Positions 26,147 through 34,073 of a stretch of 64,000 bases of DNA are shown here, one piece after another (positions within the stretch are counted from its first letter, which is position 1; every line of letters starts with the position of its first letter). The notes under the pieces were generated by a model that ran no database searches, was not told the DNA's origin, and worked only from the letters and a program-made list of their open reading frames with translations. The position numbers and the translations under genes are program-made. This stretch comes from JAHECQ01 sp963775125 (lineage in GTDB: Bacteria > Actinomycetota > Acidimicrobiia > Acidimicrobiales > SZUA-35). The stretch lies in NCBI GenBank assembly GCA_963775125.1, contig CAVZHQ010000005.1, positions 372,001 to 436,000 of the forward strand. The letters are read 5' to 3'.

Positions 26147-26194
26147 GCTTTCGTTGGTGGGAGCGCTGTCGTTCAGGAGCGCTGTCGTTCAGGA
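26147..26194. repeat. Short direct repeat between convergent genes
   Basis: Units like GGAGCGCTGTCGTTCA repeat two to three times with small changes (GGAGCGCTTTCGTTGG, GGAGCGCTGTCGTTCA, GGAGCGCTGTCGTTCA, GGAACGCTG). They overlap the last codons of the deacetylase gene and look like a recent tandem expansion. Confidence 0.8.
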
Positions 26195-27016
26195 ACGCTG
26201 GGCGGCTCGGATGTCGCGGTAGGAAATGAGGGTGGCACCGGCTTTGGCCAGGGCCTTCTTGAAGCTGTTGTCGTGGGTGACGAGGTGGGCGTCGCCGACG
26301 CGGGCTGACCACGACGGGGTGATGGCCCGAAGTTCCGGGGTGTCGAGCGCGGGGCGGACGTGCAGCTCGGTGACGCCGACGGTGAGGTCTCGGACGGCGG
26401 CGGTGACGATGGTCCTGGCCTCGGCCGGCAGTGGCACGCTGATGACCCGGTCGGGCACGAGGATGCCTTCTTCGGCGGCCAGCTCGCGTGCCGGGAAGCC
26501 GAGGTCGATGGAGGGGTCGGGGAGCGACGCTGGCAGGCGGTACTCGACGGCGAGATCGAGGTAGATGTCGAAGAACTCGGGCCGGCCGTACACCGCTCCG
26601 AGGTGGGCGTCGAGGTGGGACACGTCGAAGCCCCAGAGGATGGCCCGCTCGAGTTGCGCCCGGCACTCTCGTCTGGCTTCTTCGATGTCGGCGTGGTCCC
26701 AGACGTCGGTGATGGTACGTGGGAAGCCGCCGTCGCCGTCGAGGAGGGAGGAGCCGTGGGTGATGGGCCCCCAGCGGTAGGTGTCGAACTCGCTGTTGAG
26801 CGTGAGGGCGACGCCGACGTCCTCGCCTTGGTAATCGGCCGCAGCGCCCCGGGCCCAGGGGCTGGGTACCTGGATGCAGGCGGTCGTGGCGATTCCGTCG
26901 CGGAGGGCCTGATAGACGGCGAGGTTCGCCGCGTTGGACGACCCAAGACCGTCACACGCGAGGACGACGGCTTTGGCGTCGGGCGGGAGGCCGAGGCGCT
27001 CCAGGAGGGCGGTCAC
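26189..27016 (-). CDS. ChbG/YdjC-like carbohydrate deacetylase
   Basis: The start is placed at GTG 27016 because it immediately precedes the conserved strand; the frame continues upstream. The 275-residue protein carries ACDGLGSSNAANLAVYQAL, the family's N-terminal metal-binding DD/DG motif followed by the N-x-A helix, then VGVALTLNSEFDTYRWGP and FDVSHLDAHLGAVYG with the HxDxH metal ligands. YdjC-type enzymes remove acetyl groups from chitooligosaccharides or related sugars. Whether the usual second Asp of the DD motif is replaced by Gly here deserves checking. It lies downstream of the nuclease on the same strand. Confidence 0.83.
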   Translation of the reverse strand: MTALLERLGLPPDAKAVVLACDGLGSSNAANLAVYQALRDGIATTACIQVPSPWARGAAADYQGEDVGVALTLNSEFDTYRWGPITHGSSLLDGDGGFPRTITDVWDHADIEEARRECRAQLERAILWGFDVSHLDAHLGAVYGRPEFFDIYLDLAVEYRLPASLPDPSIDLGFPARELAAEEGILVPDRVISVPLPAEARTIVTAAVRDLTVGVTELHVRPALDTPELRAITPSWSARVGDAHLVTHDNSFKKALAKAGATLISYRDIRAAQRS

Positions 27017-27026
27017 GACGGCAACG

Positions 27027-27701
27027 CTAGCGGGTTGCCTCGGGCGATGACCCGCCGGCGTCGTTGGGACCGCCGATGGAGCCGAGGGGTTGGTCCGGGC
27101 CCGTGCACGCGGCCCACAGTCCAACGCCGGCGCGTTTCGCCGCGTCTCGGGCCTCGGTGAACGGGGATCGGTAGGTCGTGTTGGGTTCGAAGAAGACCGC
27201 GTCGGCGAACCCGCCGTCGAGCAGCCACTGGTTCACGAACAGGTCATCGTCGGCCCGGTGGACGTACGCGAGCAGTCGGCCGTAGCGATCTCGGGCTTCG
27301 GCGTCCTTGGACAACCGGACCTCGGTGCCTTCGGGGAGCAGGGTGCGCAAGGCGCTGGAAGCTTCGGCGCCGAAGCACTGGTCGGGTGTTTCTCGTGACA
27401 CCGACTCGGGAGCATCGACGCCGATCAGGCGGACCCGTTCGGTCTGCCCGCCGATGACAACGTCGAGCGTGTCGCCGTCGACCACGTACTCGACCGACGA
27501 CAGCCCATCGACGGTGGACGACGCCTCGGACGCCGTTGCCTGCGATGGATCGGAGTCGGCGCCGAAAAATGCGCTGCAGCCGGCAAGAGGTCCCCAGAAG
27601 GCCACCGGAAGAAGACGAAATGCTCGACTCCGAGCGGTGACCCGACGCAGGGTGGCCTCAGATCCGTTCGATGAGCGTGCCGGTTCCGAGTCCGCCGCCA
27701 C
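27027..27701 (-). CDS. Thermonuclease (SNase-like) lipoprotein
   Basis: This protein has the staphylococcal nuclease fold: YVVDGDTLDVVIGG, then RLIGVDAPES and EARDRYGRLLAYV, which contain the usual catalytic Arg, Asp, Glu and second Arg. A lipobox (GPLAGC) at about residue 42 follows a hydrophobic stretch, so it is likely exported and membrane-anchored. GTG 27701 lies 44 bp inside the thiolase gene; the true start could be a little later. SNase lipoproteins degrade extracellular nucleic acid. The two flanking genes on this strand (thiolase, deacetylase) give no functional clue. Confidence 0.87.
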   Translation of the reverse strand: MAADSEPARSSNGSEATLRRVTARSRAFRLLPVAFWGPLAGCSAFFGADSDPSQATASEASSTVDGLSSVEYVVDGDTLDVVIGGQTERVRLIGVDAPESVSRETPDQCFGAEASSALRTLLPEGTEVRLSKDAEARDRYGRLLAYVHRADDDLFVNQWLLDGGFADAVFFEPNTTYRSPFTEARDAAKRAGVGLWAACTGPDQPLGSIGGPNDAGGSSPEATR

Positions 27702-28836
27702 AGCACATGGTGATGAGGGCAGTGGTTTTGCCGGTTCGTTCGAGCTCGTGCACCGCCTTGGTCATGAGGAAGGCGCCGGTGGCTCCGAGGGGGTGACCGA
27801 GGGCAATGGCGCCGCCGTTCGGATTGACGATGTCCATGTCGACGCCGAGTTCTCGTTGCCAGGCGAGGACCACCGAGGCGAAGGCCTCGTTGATCTCGAC
27901 GAGGTCGATGTCGGCCAAGGTGCGACCGGTCCGTTGGAGGAGCAGGCGGGTGGCGTCGATGGGGCCGGTGAGCATGAGTACGGGGTCGACGCCGACCAGG
28001 CACGTGTCGATGATGCGGGCCTTGGGCGTAAGTCCGAGTTCCTTGGCCTTGTCGGCGGTCATCATGAGCACGGCGGCCGCGCCGTCGCTGATCTGTGACG
28101 AGTTGCCGGCGGTGTGGACTCCGTCCTCGCGGGCGACCGGCTTGAGCTTGGCCAGCGTCTCGAGGGTGGTCTCTCGAAGGCCTTCGTCGGTGTCGACTCG
28201 ATGGGTGGTGCCGGTTGGCTTGCCGTCGTCGTCGAGGTCGGGGGCATCGATGGCATGGACTTGCGTGGCGAAGCGCTGCTCGGCCCAAGCTTGGGCCGCT
28301 CGCTGTTGGGACAACAGGCCGAAGGCGTCGGCGTCGGCGCGGGAAACGCCCCACTGGTCGGCGAGGCGTTCCGCTGCTTCGAATTGCGAGGTGAACTCGT
28401 ACTCTTCGAAATAGGACTTGGGGATGGGGACACCAAGTCCCAACTTCTTGGAGGAGTTGATGCCGATGGGGATGCGGCTCATGATCTCGACCCCGGACGC
28501 GAGTGCGACATCGACGACGCCGGAGCCGATGAGCGCGGCGGCCAGGTTGGTGGCTTGCTGGGACGAACCGCACTGGGTGTCGACGGTGGTGACCGGTACC
28601 GACATGGGCAGCCCGGCGCTGAGCCACGCCGTGCGGCCGATGTTGAACGACTGCTCGCCCACCTGGCTGACGCAGCCGTTGACGACTTGACCGATGAGGG
28701 CCGGGTCGATAGCGGCTCGTTTGATGACTTCACTCTGGATTTCGGCGAGAAGATCGGCCGGGTGGACCGAGGACAGGCCCCCATTACGGCGACCGATGGG
28801 CGAGCGGACAGCTTCGACGATGACGACCTCTGACAT
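27658..28836 (-). CDS. Thiolase (acetyl-CoA acetyltransferase), steroid-type FadA-like
   Basis: The 392-residue enzyme has the three thiolase active-site elements: Cys89 in DTQCGSSQQA, His348 in GHPLGATGA, and Cys378 in CCGGGLGTG. It either cleaves 3-ketoacyl-CoA in beta-oxidation or condenses acetyl-CoA. The sequence around VASGVEIMSRIPIGIN and the length resemble the FadA5/FadA6 group used in steroid and fatty acid degradation in actinobacteria, but the specific substrate is uncertain. It is not next to the other acyl-CoA genes at 40.6-53.8 kb. Start ATG 28836. Confidence 0.9.
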   Translation of the reverse strand: MSEVVIVEAVRSPIGRRNGGLSSVHPADLLAEIQSEVIKRAAIDPALIGQVVNGCVSQVGEQSFNIGRTAWLSAGLPMSVPVTTVDTQCGSSQQATNLAAALIGSGVVDVALASGVEIMSRIPIGINSSKKLGLGVPIPKSYFEEYEFTSQFEAAERLADQWGVSRADADAFGLLSQQRAAQAWAEQRFATQVHAIDAPDLDDDGKPTGTTHRVDTDEGLRETTLETLAKLKPVAREDGVHTAGNSSQISDGAAAVLMMTADKAKELGLTPKARIIDTCLVGVDPVLMLTGPIDATRLLLQRTGRTLADIDLVEINEAFASVVLAWQRELGVDMDIVNPNGGAIALGHPLGATGAFLMTKAVHELERTGKTTALITMCCGGGLGTGTLIERI

Positions 28837-28876
28837 GACGAAGAGCCTACGCGCTGTTGGCCGAGCGGCGAAACGC

Positions 28877-29062
28877 TCAGGCCGCCACGTTGGTGTGGGT
28901 CTCGAACGGGGCGGGGTGAGCGGCCAGTACCGCCCGTGCCCTGGCCAGGCCTTCGCGGCCGATGCGCTTGGTTCGCTCGTCCAACATCCACGAACCGTCG
29001 GTAGCGAGCAGGTGAAGCTGAGCAGGGTTGGAGCGGGTGGTGGTCTTCGTGCCTGAGGTCAT
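28877..29062 (-). CDS. Small uncharacterised protein, 61 aa
   Basis: Starting at ATG 29062 (MTSGTKTTTRSNPAQLHL), the product has LLATDGSWMLDERTKRIGRE followed by a helix LARARAVLAAHPAPF. It is just upstream of the thiolase gene on the same strand. I do not recognise a family. The strong third-position GC bias and the spacing between flanking genes support it as a real small gene, but with limited certainty. Confidence 0.6.
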   Translation of the reverse strand: MTSGTKTTTRSNPAQLHLLATDGSWMLDERTKRIGREGLARARAVLAAHPAPFETHTNVAA

Positions 29063-29222
29063 GAGAACACTATGACGATGCCCTGTGACACTCTCGCCAG
29101 CGCTTCGTCCAGCGGTCAGATCCTCACGCATGGTGGCCAATTTGGTCTGTTTGGCAGATTTTCTTCACAGAGCGTCGCCAAGAATTTCGCTCGACGGGGG
29201 CGCAGGGCTAGCGTCTGTCCCC

Positions 29223-30281
29223 ATGGCCGCCTCAAGCATCCTCGTCCTCGTCCTCGGTTCCGTCGTTGGTCTCTATCTTCTCGCCGTGGTCGTGTTTGCG
29301 TCCTACGAGTCGTCGGCGGCGCGTCGCCAACGCCGGGCCATCACGAGCCTGCGAGCGGAAGCTCCAAGCCAGCGGGCTGCAGCCGCTGTGGTCCGGGCAA
29401 GAGGTGAGTTCAGTCAGGCCGTCGAAGCCTACGAGACGGCGATGGCCGGCCTCGGAAGCGCCGTGGGCCGCCCGCTCGATCGCGTCACGGTCGGTGGATC
29501 GTCCGGCGGGTCGCCAGGAGCGCTCGGCGGGTCGCTGTTCGGCAACGACCGGCCCGCAGCGCCGATCATCGGCCGTGCGTCCCAGTCCGTGGTGCTCGAC
29601 CTGAACGACATCGCAGAGCTCGAACACCGCAAGGAGATCGCTCGGAACAACCTCCTCGACGCGCAGCGCCTGTGGGATTCGGTGCGGCCGGCCCACGGGC
29701 CGGAGTCCCCGCTCGACCTGTGGTCCGGCACCGGCGTGCTGCGCGGGTGGCAGGTTGGCCCCATCGGATTCGAGCGTGCCTTCATCCGCTGCGATCACGT
29801 GATCGATGCGTCGTGCTGGGCCGCCTTCGAGGTCAAGCGGCTCCGTGTCGGGCTGGCGCTGTCGATGGAAGAGCAGCATCTCGCCGTGTTCGCCGCGGCG
29901 GTCCCCGCCGAACGCATGGGCGAGATCATCGGCCGTTCCATGGGTGGCGCCGAGTTCGCTGCTCGCCCCGGTTTCGCTCCACTACGGAGCTGGCGTCGTG
30001 CCCGCCGCATCCCCGAAGCCCGTCGGGCCGCGTTCTCCTTGCTGACGACTCGAACCCCCGACCAGGCAATCGACAACGCCACCCGCGCAACCGTGCGCAA
30101 CGCGCTCGAGGTCGAGCTGGGCCAACCGCTCGACGGCCTCCGTTCGCTCGGCGGTATGACCGGCGTGATGAGCGTGTTGGCGTCGGGGCCTTCGCTGACC
30201 CTGGGCTTCTGGGGCGGTCGTTCACCCCAAGCCGAACTGCTTGCGGCGTCGCCCCATACCGCCTGGCACCAGCCGAGCTGA
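29223..30281 (+). CDS. Membrane-anchored protein with coiled coil, function unknown
   Basis: From ATG 29223 the product has 352 residues. It begins with one membrane helix (SILVLVLGSVVGLYLLAVVV), followed by a helical region with alternating Ala and Arg (SQRAAAAVVRARGEFSQAVE) and later a mixed domain (VLDLNDIAELEHRKEI, ARNNLLDAQRLW, SMGGAEFAARPGF). The arrangement is consistent with a membrane-tethered cytoplasmic protein. I see no motif of a known enzyme. GTG 29085 would add residues that look random, so the later start is preferred. Confidence 0.7.
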   Translation: MAASSILVLVLGSVVGLYLLAVVVFASYESSAARRQRRAITSLRAEAPSQRAAAAVVRARGEFSQAVEAYETAMAGLGSAVGRPLDRVTVGGSSGGSPGALGGSLFGNDRPAAPIIGRASQSVVLDLNDIAELEHRKEIARNNLLDAQRLWDSVRPAHGPESPLDLWSGTGVLRGWQVGPIGFERAFIRCDHVIDASCWAAFEVKRLRVGLALSMEEQHLAVFAAAVPAERMGEIIGRSMGGAEFAARPGFAPLRSWRRARRIPEARRAAFSLLTTRTPDQAIDNATRATVRNALEVELGQPLDGLRSLGGMTGVMSVLASGPSLTLGFWGGRSPQAELLAASPHTAWHQPS

Positions 30282-30340
30282 ACGGCTGACCGCCTCAGCC
30301 CAGCCTTTTGCATCGAGTAGGAACGACGACCGCAAGGACC

Positions 30341-31315
30341 ATGGTGACCTCCAGCATTTCCCGATACGGCATGTCCGTTCCCTTCGCAGGCCTCCACCTC
30401 CACCAGCATCGTGACGCGCTGCGTGAGCTGGTCGACCTCGGCTACACCGACGTGTGGTCGTCCGAGGCCGACGGGTCCGACGGGTTCACCCCGCTCGCCC
30501 TGGCCGCAGCATGGGCGCCCGAACTGCGCCTCGGGGTGGCCATCATTCCTGCCTTCACCCGGGGCCCGGCTCTCATGGCCCAGAGCGCAGCTGCGTTGGC
30601 CGACGCCGCGCCGGGACAGTTCGTCATGGGCATCGGCTCGTCGTCCAATGTCATCGTCGAACGGTGGAACGGCATCCCGTTCAACGAGCCCTACAAGCAG
30701 ACGCGGGACATGGTCCGGTTCCTGCGGGACGCCTTCACCGGTGAGAAGGTGACCAAGGACTACGACTCGTTCTCGATCAACGGGTTCCGGCTGGGCATCC
30801 GACCCGAGCAGACCCCACCCATCCTCATCGCCGGCCTGCGCGAGGGGATGCTGCGTCTCGCCGGCCGGGAGGGCGACGGCGCCATCATCAACTGGCTTGC
30901 CGCATCCGATGTCGCCCAGGTGGCGTCGATCGTCCACGCCCAAGGTGAGGGCAAGGAAATCGTGGCCCGAATCTTCGTGTGCCCGAGCACCGACACCGAC
31001 AAGGTTCGTGAGCAGGCTCGGTTCGCCATTGCGGCCTACTTGAACGTGCCGGTCTACGCGGCGTTCCACCGGTGGTTGGGTCGGGAGCAGCTGCAGCCGA
31101 TGTGGGACGCCTGGGCTGCCGGCGACCGCAAGGCCGCACTCGTCGCCATCCCCGATTCGGTTGTCGACGAACTGATCATCCACGGATCGCCCGAAGCCTG
31201 TCGGGAGCACATCGGCCGCTATGTCGAGGCCGGCGTCACCACCCCCGCCTTGTCGGTCATGGGCTTCGCCGGCGTGGAACCCCTGGAAGCCATGCGCCAA
31301 CTCGCCCCCCGCTGA
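30341..31315 (+). CDS. LLM-family F420-dependent oxidoreductase
   Basis: This 324-residue TIM-barrel protein is of the luciferase-like monooxygenase superfamily, whose actinobacterial members mostly use reduced F420. Seen are the N-terminal strand ISRYGMSVPFAGLHL, the loop LRLGVAIIPAFTRGPALMAQ, GQFVMGIGSSSNVIVE and the cofactor-binding LIAGLREGMLRLAGREGDG. AAGGACC lies ahead of ATG 30341; a TTG start at 30308 is possible but less likely. The genes of cofactor synthesis (cofC) are in this window. The substrate is unknown. Confidence 0.9.
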   Translation: MVTSSISRYGMSVPFAGLHLHQHRDALRELVDLGYTDVWSSEADGSDGFTPLALAAAWAPELRLGVAIIPAFTRGPALMAQSAAALADAAPGQFVMGIGSSSNVIVERWNGIPFNEPYKQTRDMVRFLRDAFTGEKVTKDYDSFSINGFRLGIRPEQTPPILIAGLREGMLRLAGREGDGAIINWLAASDVAQVASIVHAQGEGKEIVARIFVCPSTDTDKVREQARFAIAAYLNVPVYAAFHRWLGREQLQPMWDAWAAGDRKAALVAIPDSVVDELIIHGSPEACREHIGRYVEAGVTTPALSVMGFAGVEPLEAMRQLAPR

Positions 31316-31351
31316 CCCACGCAGGCACACGAGCGGGCCTCAGGATCGGCG

Positions 31352-31441
31352 AACTGCAAGCCAGTGACACCGGTGCCCTGTTCTGCAAGAGGGAGCACCC
31401 CGAGGCGGGGGTCGCGGGCTTGCAGAACGGAGGGGGTGGGG
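31352..31441. repeat. Intergenic CTTGCAGAAC repeat (copy B)
   Basis: AACTGCAAGCC (31352), GTTCTGCAAG (31380-31389) and GGGCTTGCAGAACGGAGGGGG (31416-31436, split here as one arm) follow the same order as the element at 11116-11230. The pair GTTCTGCAAG / CTTGCAGAAC is a perfect 10-bp inverted repeat. Confidence 0.8.
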
Positions 31442-31509
31442 TGGGGCGCTTGCGGGCTCGATTGGGATAGGTTGCGGGAATCCGCAAACGGCCAGGAGAT
31501 CAACCACCA

Positions 31510-31986
31510 ATGAGCATTCAAATCGGCGACGCCATCCCCTCTGCAACCCTTCACGAAGGCAACCCCGGCACCAAGGTCGACTCGGCCGAGGCCTTCGGCA
31601 GCGGCAAGGTGCTGGTCTTCGGTGTGCCCGGCGCCTTCACGCCCGGCTGTTCGAACACGCACCTTCCCGGGTACATCAACGACATCGACAAGATCAAGGC
31701 CAAGGGTGTCGACCAGGTCGTGTGCGTGTCGGTCAACGACGCCTTCGTCATGAACGCATGGGGCGAGTCCCAGGGTGCCGAGGGCAAGGTCCGCATGCTG
31801 GCCGACCCCCAGGCCGAGTTCGCCAAGGCCCTCGGCCTCGACGTCGAAGCCGCCGCGCTCGGCGGCACCCGCTCGAAGCGGTTCGCCATGCTCGTCGAGA
31901 ACGGCGCCGTGAGCCAGCTCGAGGTCGAACCCGACGGATTCGGTCTCAGCTGCTCGCTGGCCGAGTCCTTCGTCGACAAGCTGTAG
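31510..31986 (+). CDS. Peroxiredoxin, Prx5-type
   Basis: This enzyme reduces peroxides using a thiol partner. Length is 158 residues with PGAFTPGCSNTHLPGY, placing the peroxidatic cysteine at Cys47, and a second conserved-looking Cys148 in LSCSLAE near the end, matching the Cys47/Cys151 layout of PrxV. The N-terminal IQIGDAIPSATLHEG is typical of the Prx5 group. It follows the repeat copy B and stands alone. In mycothiol-containing bacteria the reductant may be mycothiol/mycoredoxin, which is inference. Confidence 0.93.
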   Translation: MSIQIGDAIPSATLHEGNPGTKVDSAEAFGSGKVLVFGVPGAFTPGCSNTHLPGYINDIDKIKAKGVDQVVCVSVNDAFVMNAWGESQGAEGKVRMLADPQAEFAKALGLDVEAAALGGTRSKRFAMLVENGAVSQLEVEPDGFGLSCSLAESFVDKL

Positions 31987-32027
31987 TCAGCAAGGCTCGT
32001 CAGGCAAGCTCTCGTCAGAAGTCGGGG

Positions 32028-32372
32028 TCAGCCCCACCCGAGTTCGTGGAGGCGTTCGTCGTCGATACCGAAGTGGTGCGCCACTTCGTGGATCACGGTG
32101 ACGAGCACTTCGTCGGCCAGTTCGTCGGCGTCCTCCACGGACTCGCAGAGGGCGAGGCGGTAGAGGGTGATGCGGTCCGGAAGGACCATGCCGCCGTAGT
32201 CGTCGCGTTCGGTGTGAGGGATCCCCTCGTAGAGCCCCAGGAGATCCTCGGTCGGGTGCTTGTCCTCGACCAGGATGACCACGTTGTCGAGCAGGTCCAG
32301 GATCTCGTCGGGTAGCTCGTCCAGAGCGTCGGCTACCAGCTGCTCGAACTCGGCCTCACTGATCGGGGTCAT
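32028..32372 (-). CDS. Small zinc metallopeptidase family protein (HExxH)
   Basis: From ATG 32372 the product has 114 residues. It ends in VTVIHEVAHHFGIDDERLHE, containing the zincin motif HEVAH at residues 95-99, and has the family-typical DRITLYRLALCE before it. Such proteins are conserved in actinobacteria and cyanobacteria (metallopeptidase family, DUF1025) and have no known substrate. A 75-bp copy of part of this gene lies at 33916-33989. Confidence 0.88.
   Translation of the reverse strand: MTPISEAEFEQLVADALDELPDEILDLLDNVVILVEDKHPTEDLLGLYEGIPHTERDDYGGMVLPDRITLYRLALCESVEDADELADEVLVTVIHEVAHHFGIDDERLHELGWG
32245..32319 (-). repeat. 75-bp segment duplicated at 33916-33989 (original, inside the zincin gene)
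   Basis: This part of the metallopeptidase gene recurs at 33916-33989 with one substitution and one missing base. The two copies lie on either side of the DUF4143 ATPase gene. Confidence 0.9.
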
Positions 32373-32539
32373 TGGCTGGCAAGGGTAGTCGTGCGTTCGG
32401 CGTGTCCAGCAGGCACGTGGAGGCCCGATCGACCCTGGCAGATGTTGGATTTTGGTCACGGCAAATCCTGTAGAAAAGTACCGGCAAAGTATGGATTTTA
32501 TTCAGGGCTTGGCACAGCCAACCGCCACGAGCGGCTAGC

Positions 32540-33800
32540 GTGAGGTCTGTGGCCGACGAGTTCACGCACTACCCGCGAGCGGTTGACGATCTGGTCGAAG
32601 AGCTGCTCCAAGCGTTTCCAGCGATTCTGGTCGTCGGTCCACGAGGGTGCGGAAAGTCGACGTCCCTGAGCCAGTTCGCCGACACCATCGTCGATCTTTC
32701 GGAGCCAGGCATGCGCAACGCGGCGCGGTGAGGATCCGGACGGAGTGTTGTCGTCGTCGGCCGGCTCGGTTCTGGTTGACGAGTGGCAGGAAGCGCCAGA
32801 GATTCTCGGAGCGGTCAAGCGCGCCGTCGACACCGATCGCTCCCATCGGAGCGGCCGTTTCATGGTGACCGGATCGGTTCGAGCCGCCCATCAGGCCGCA
32901 ACCTGGCCGGGGACCGGCCGGCTCATCCGGGTTCGGATGTTTGGGCTCACGCAAGCCGAGTTGGAACGCGAAAGCCGGTACAACCCGATCGATGCGTTCT
33001 ACCGCGAGGGTGCTCCCCGCTTTCCGCAGTCGAACCTCTCCCGAACCGATTATTTGGACCGCATCGTTGCCGGGCGGTTTCCGGCGGTAGTTCGCCTCAG
33101 TGGCCGAAACCGATCGCGATGGTTCACTGCCTACGTCGAGCAGCTCATCGATCGTGATGCCGAGCAAATCTCCGCTCGTGCAACCCGCCCGGCCAAATTG
33201 CGCGCGGTCTTCGCCTCGTCAGTCGCGCGGACAGGCCAGGAGCTGAACAAGAACGGGACCGCCGAGGATGCCGGTGTCGACTTCCGATCCGCCGACTACT
33301 ACCTGGAACTTCTGGAGGATCTCTCGGTCATCTTCAGGGTTCCGGCATGGCACACCAGCCGGCTCAAGCGGCTGACGCTCTCGCCGAAGGTGCATGTGGC
33401 AGACCCCGGCATGGCAGCACACGTGCTGCGTGTGGACGCACAGGCGCTCGGCAACAGCCCGGGGCTCGTCGGCCAGCTCTTCGAGACGTTCGTTGTCGCC
33501 GAACTCCGGACGCACCTCGAAACTACGAACGAGGAGACCGATCTCTTCCATCTCCGCAGCCGCGATGGTCGGGAAGTCGATGTTCTGCTTGAGCGCCGGG
33601 GTCGGGTCGTCGGACTCGAGGTCAAGTCAGCGACCGCTGTCGACCGATCCGACGCGAAGGGGCTTCTCTGGCTACGAAACCAGCTGGGTACGGACTTCCA
33701 TTACGGGGCTGTCCTCTACAGCGGCTCGATCCCCTTTGAGATCGACGACCGGATCTGGGCGCTGCCTATCAGTTCGTTGTGGCGGAAGCCGCTGGGATGA
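32540..33800 (+). pseudogene. DUF4143-type AAA ATPase, frameshifted
   Basis: The gene encodes an ATPase of the family with an N-terminal AAA domain and a C-terminal DUF4143 (nuclease-like) domain. The first frame (32540-32731) carries Walker A VVGPRGCGKSTSLSQ. The second (32745-33800) starts as DPDGVLSSSAGSVLVDEWQEAPEIL and continues to SLWRKPLG. Removing one T at 32729 joins the frames to give AAREDPDGVL, which fits the family. Its later part has RDGREVDVLLERRGRVVGLEVK, a PD-(D/E)XK-like core. Upstream sequence (about 32440-32520) is relatively AT-rich, consistent with horizontal transfer. Such ATPases are often in defence or toxin-antitoxin-like islands, but there is no partner here. Confidence 0.85.
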
Positions 33801-33915
33801 CGCCAAGCGCTCGACACCGGAGCTTGGCTTCCGCTTCCGGAAACGATCTCGAGCCTTCCCTCGTTGGGGCCAGGCTCGACTCCAAGCTCGACGTCGTAGC
33901 GAATGCCCGAGCAGG

Positions 33916-33989
33916 TCCTCGGTCGGGTGCTTGTCCTCGACCAGGGTGACCACGTTGTCGAGCAGGTCCAGGATCTCGTCGGTAGCTCG
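33916..33989 (-). repeat. 74-bp partial copy of the zincin gene segment
   Basis: It matches 32245-32319 at 73 of 75 positions. In the 270-bp gap after the ATPase (33801-34073) nothing else is recognisable, so the copy is a gene fragment and not an expressed unit. It is consistent with a duplication that accompanied insertion of the ATPase gene. Confidence 0.85.
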
Positions 33990-34073
33990 GTCGGCTGACT
34001 ACGATCCCCTCGTGGAACAACTGCGAACAGGCGGAGCGGAACCCGGCGCCGTCCGATCTTGCCGGCCTCGCTC

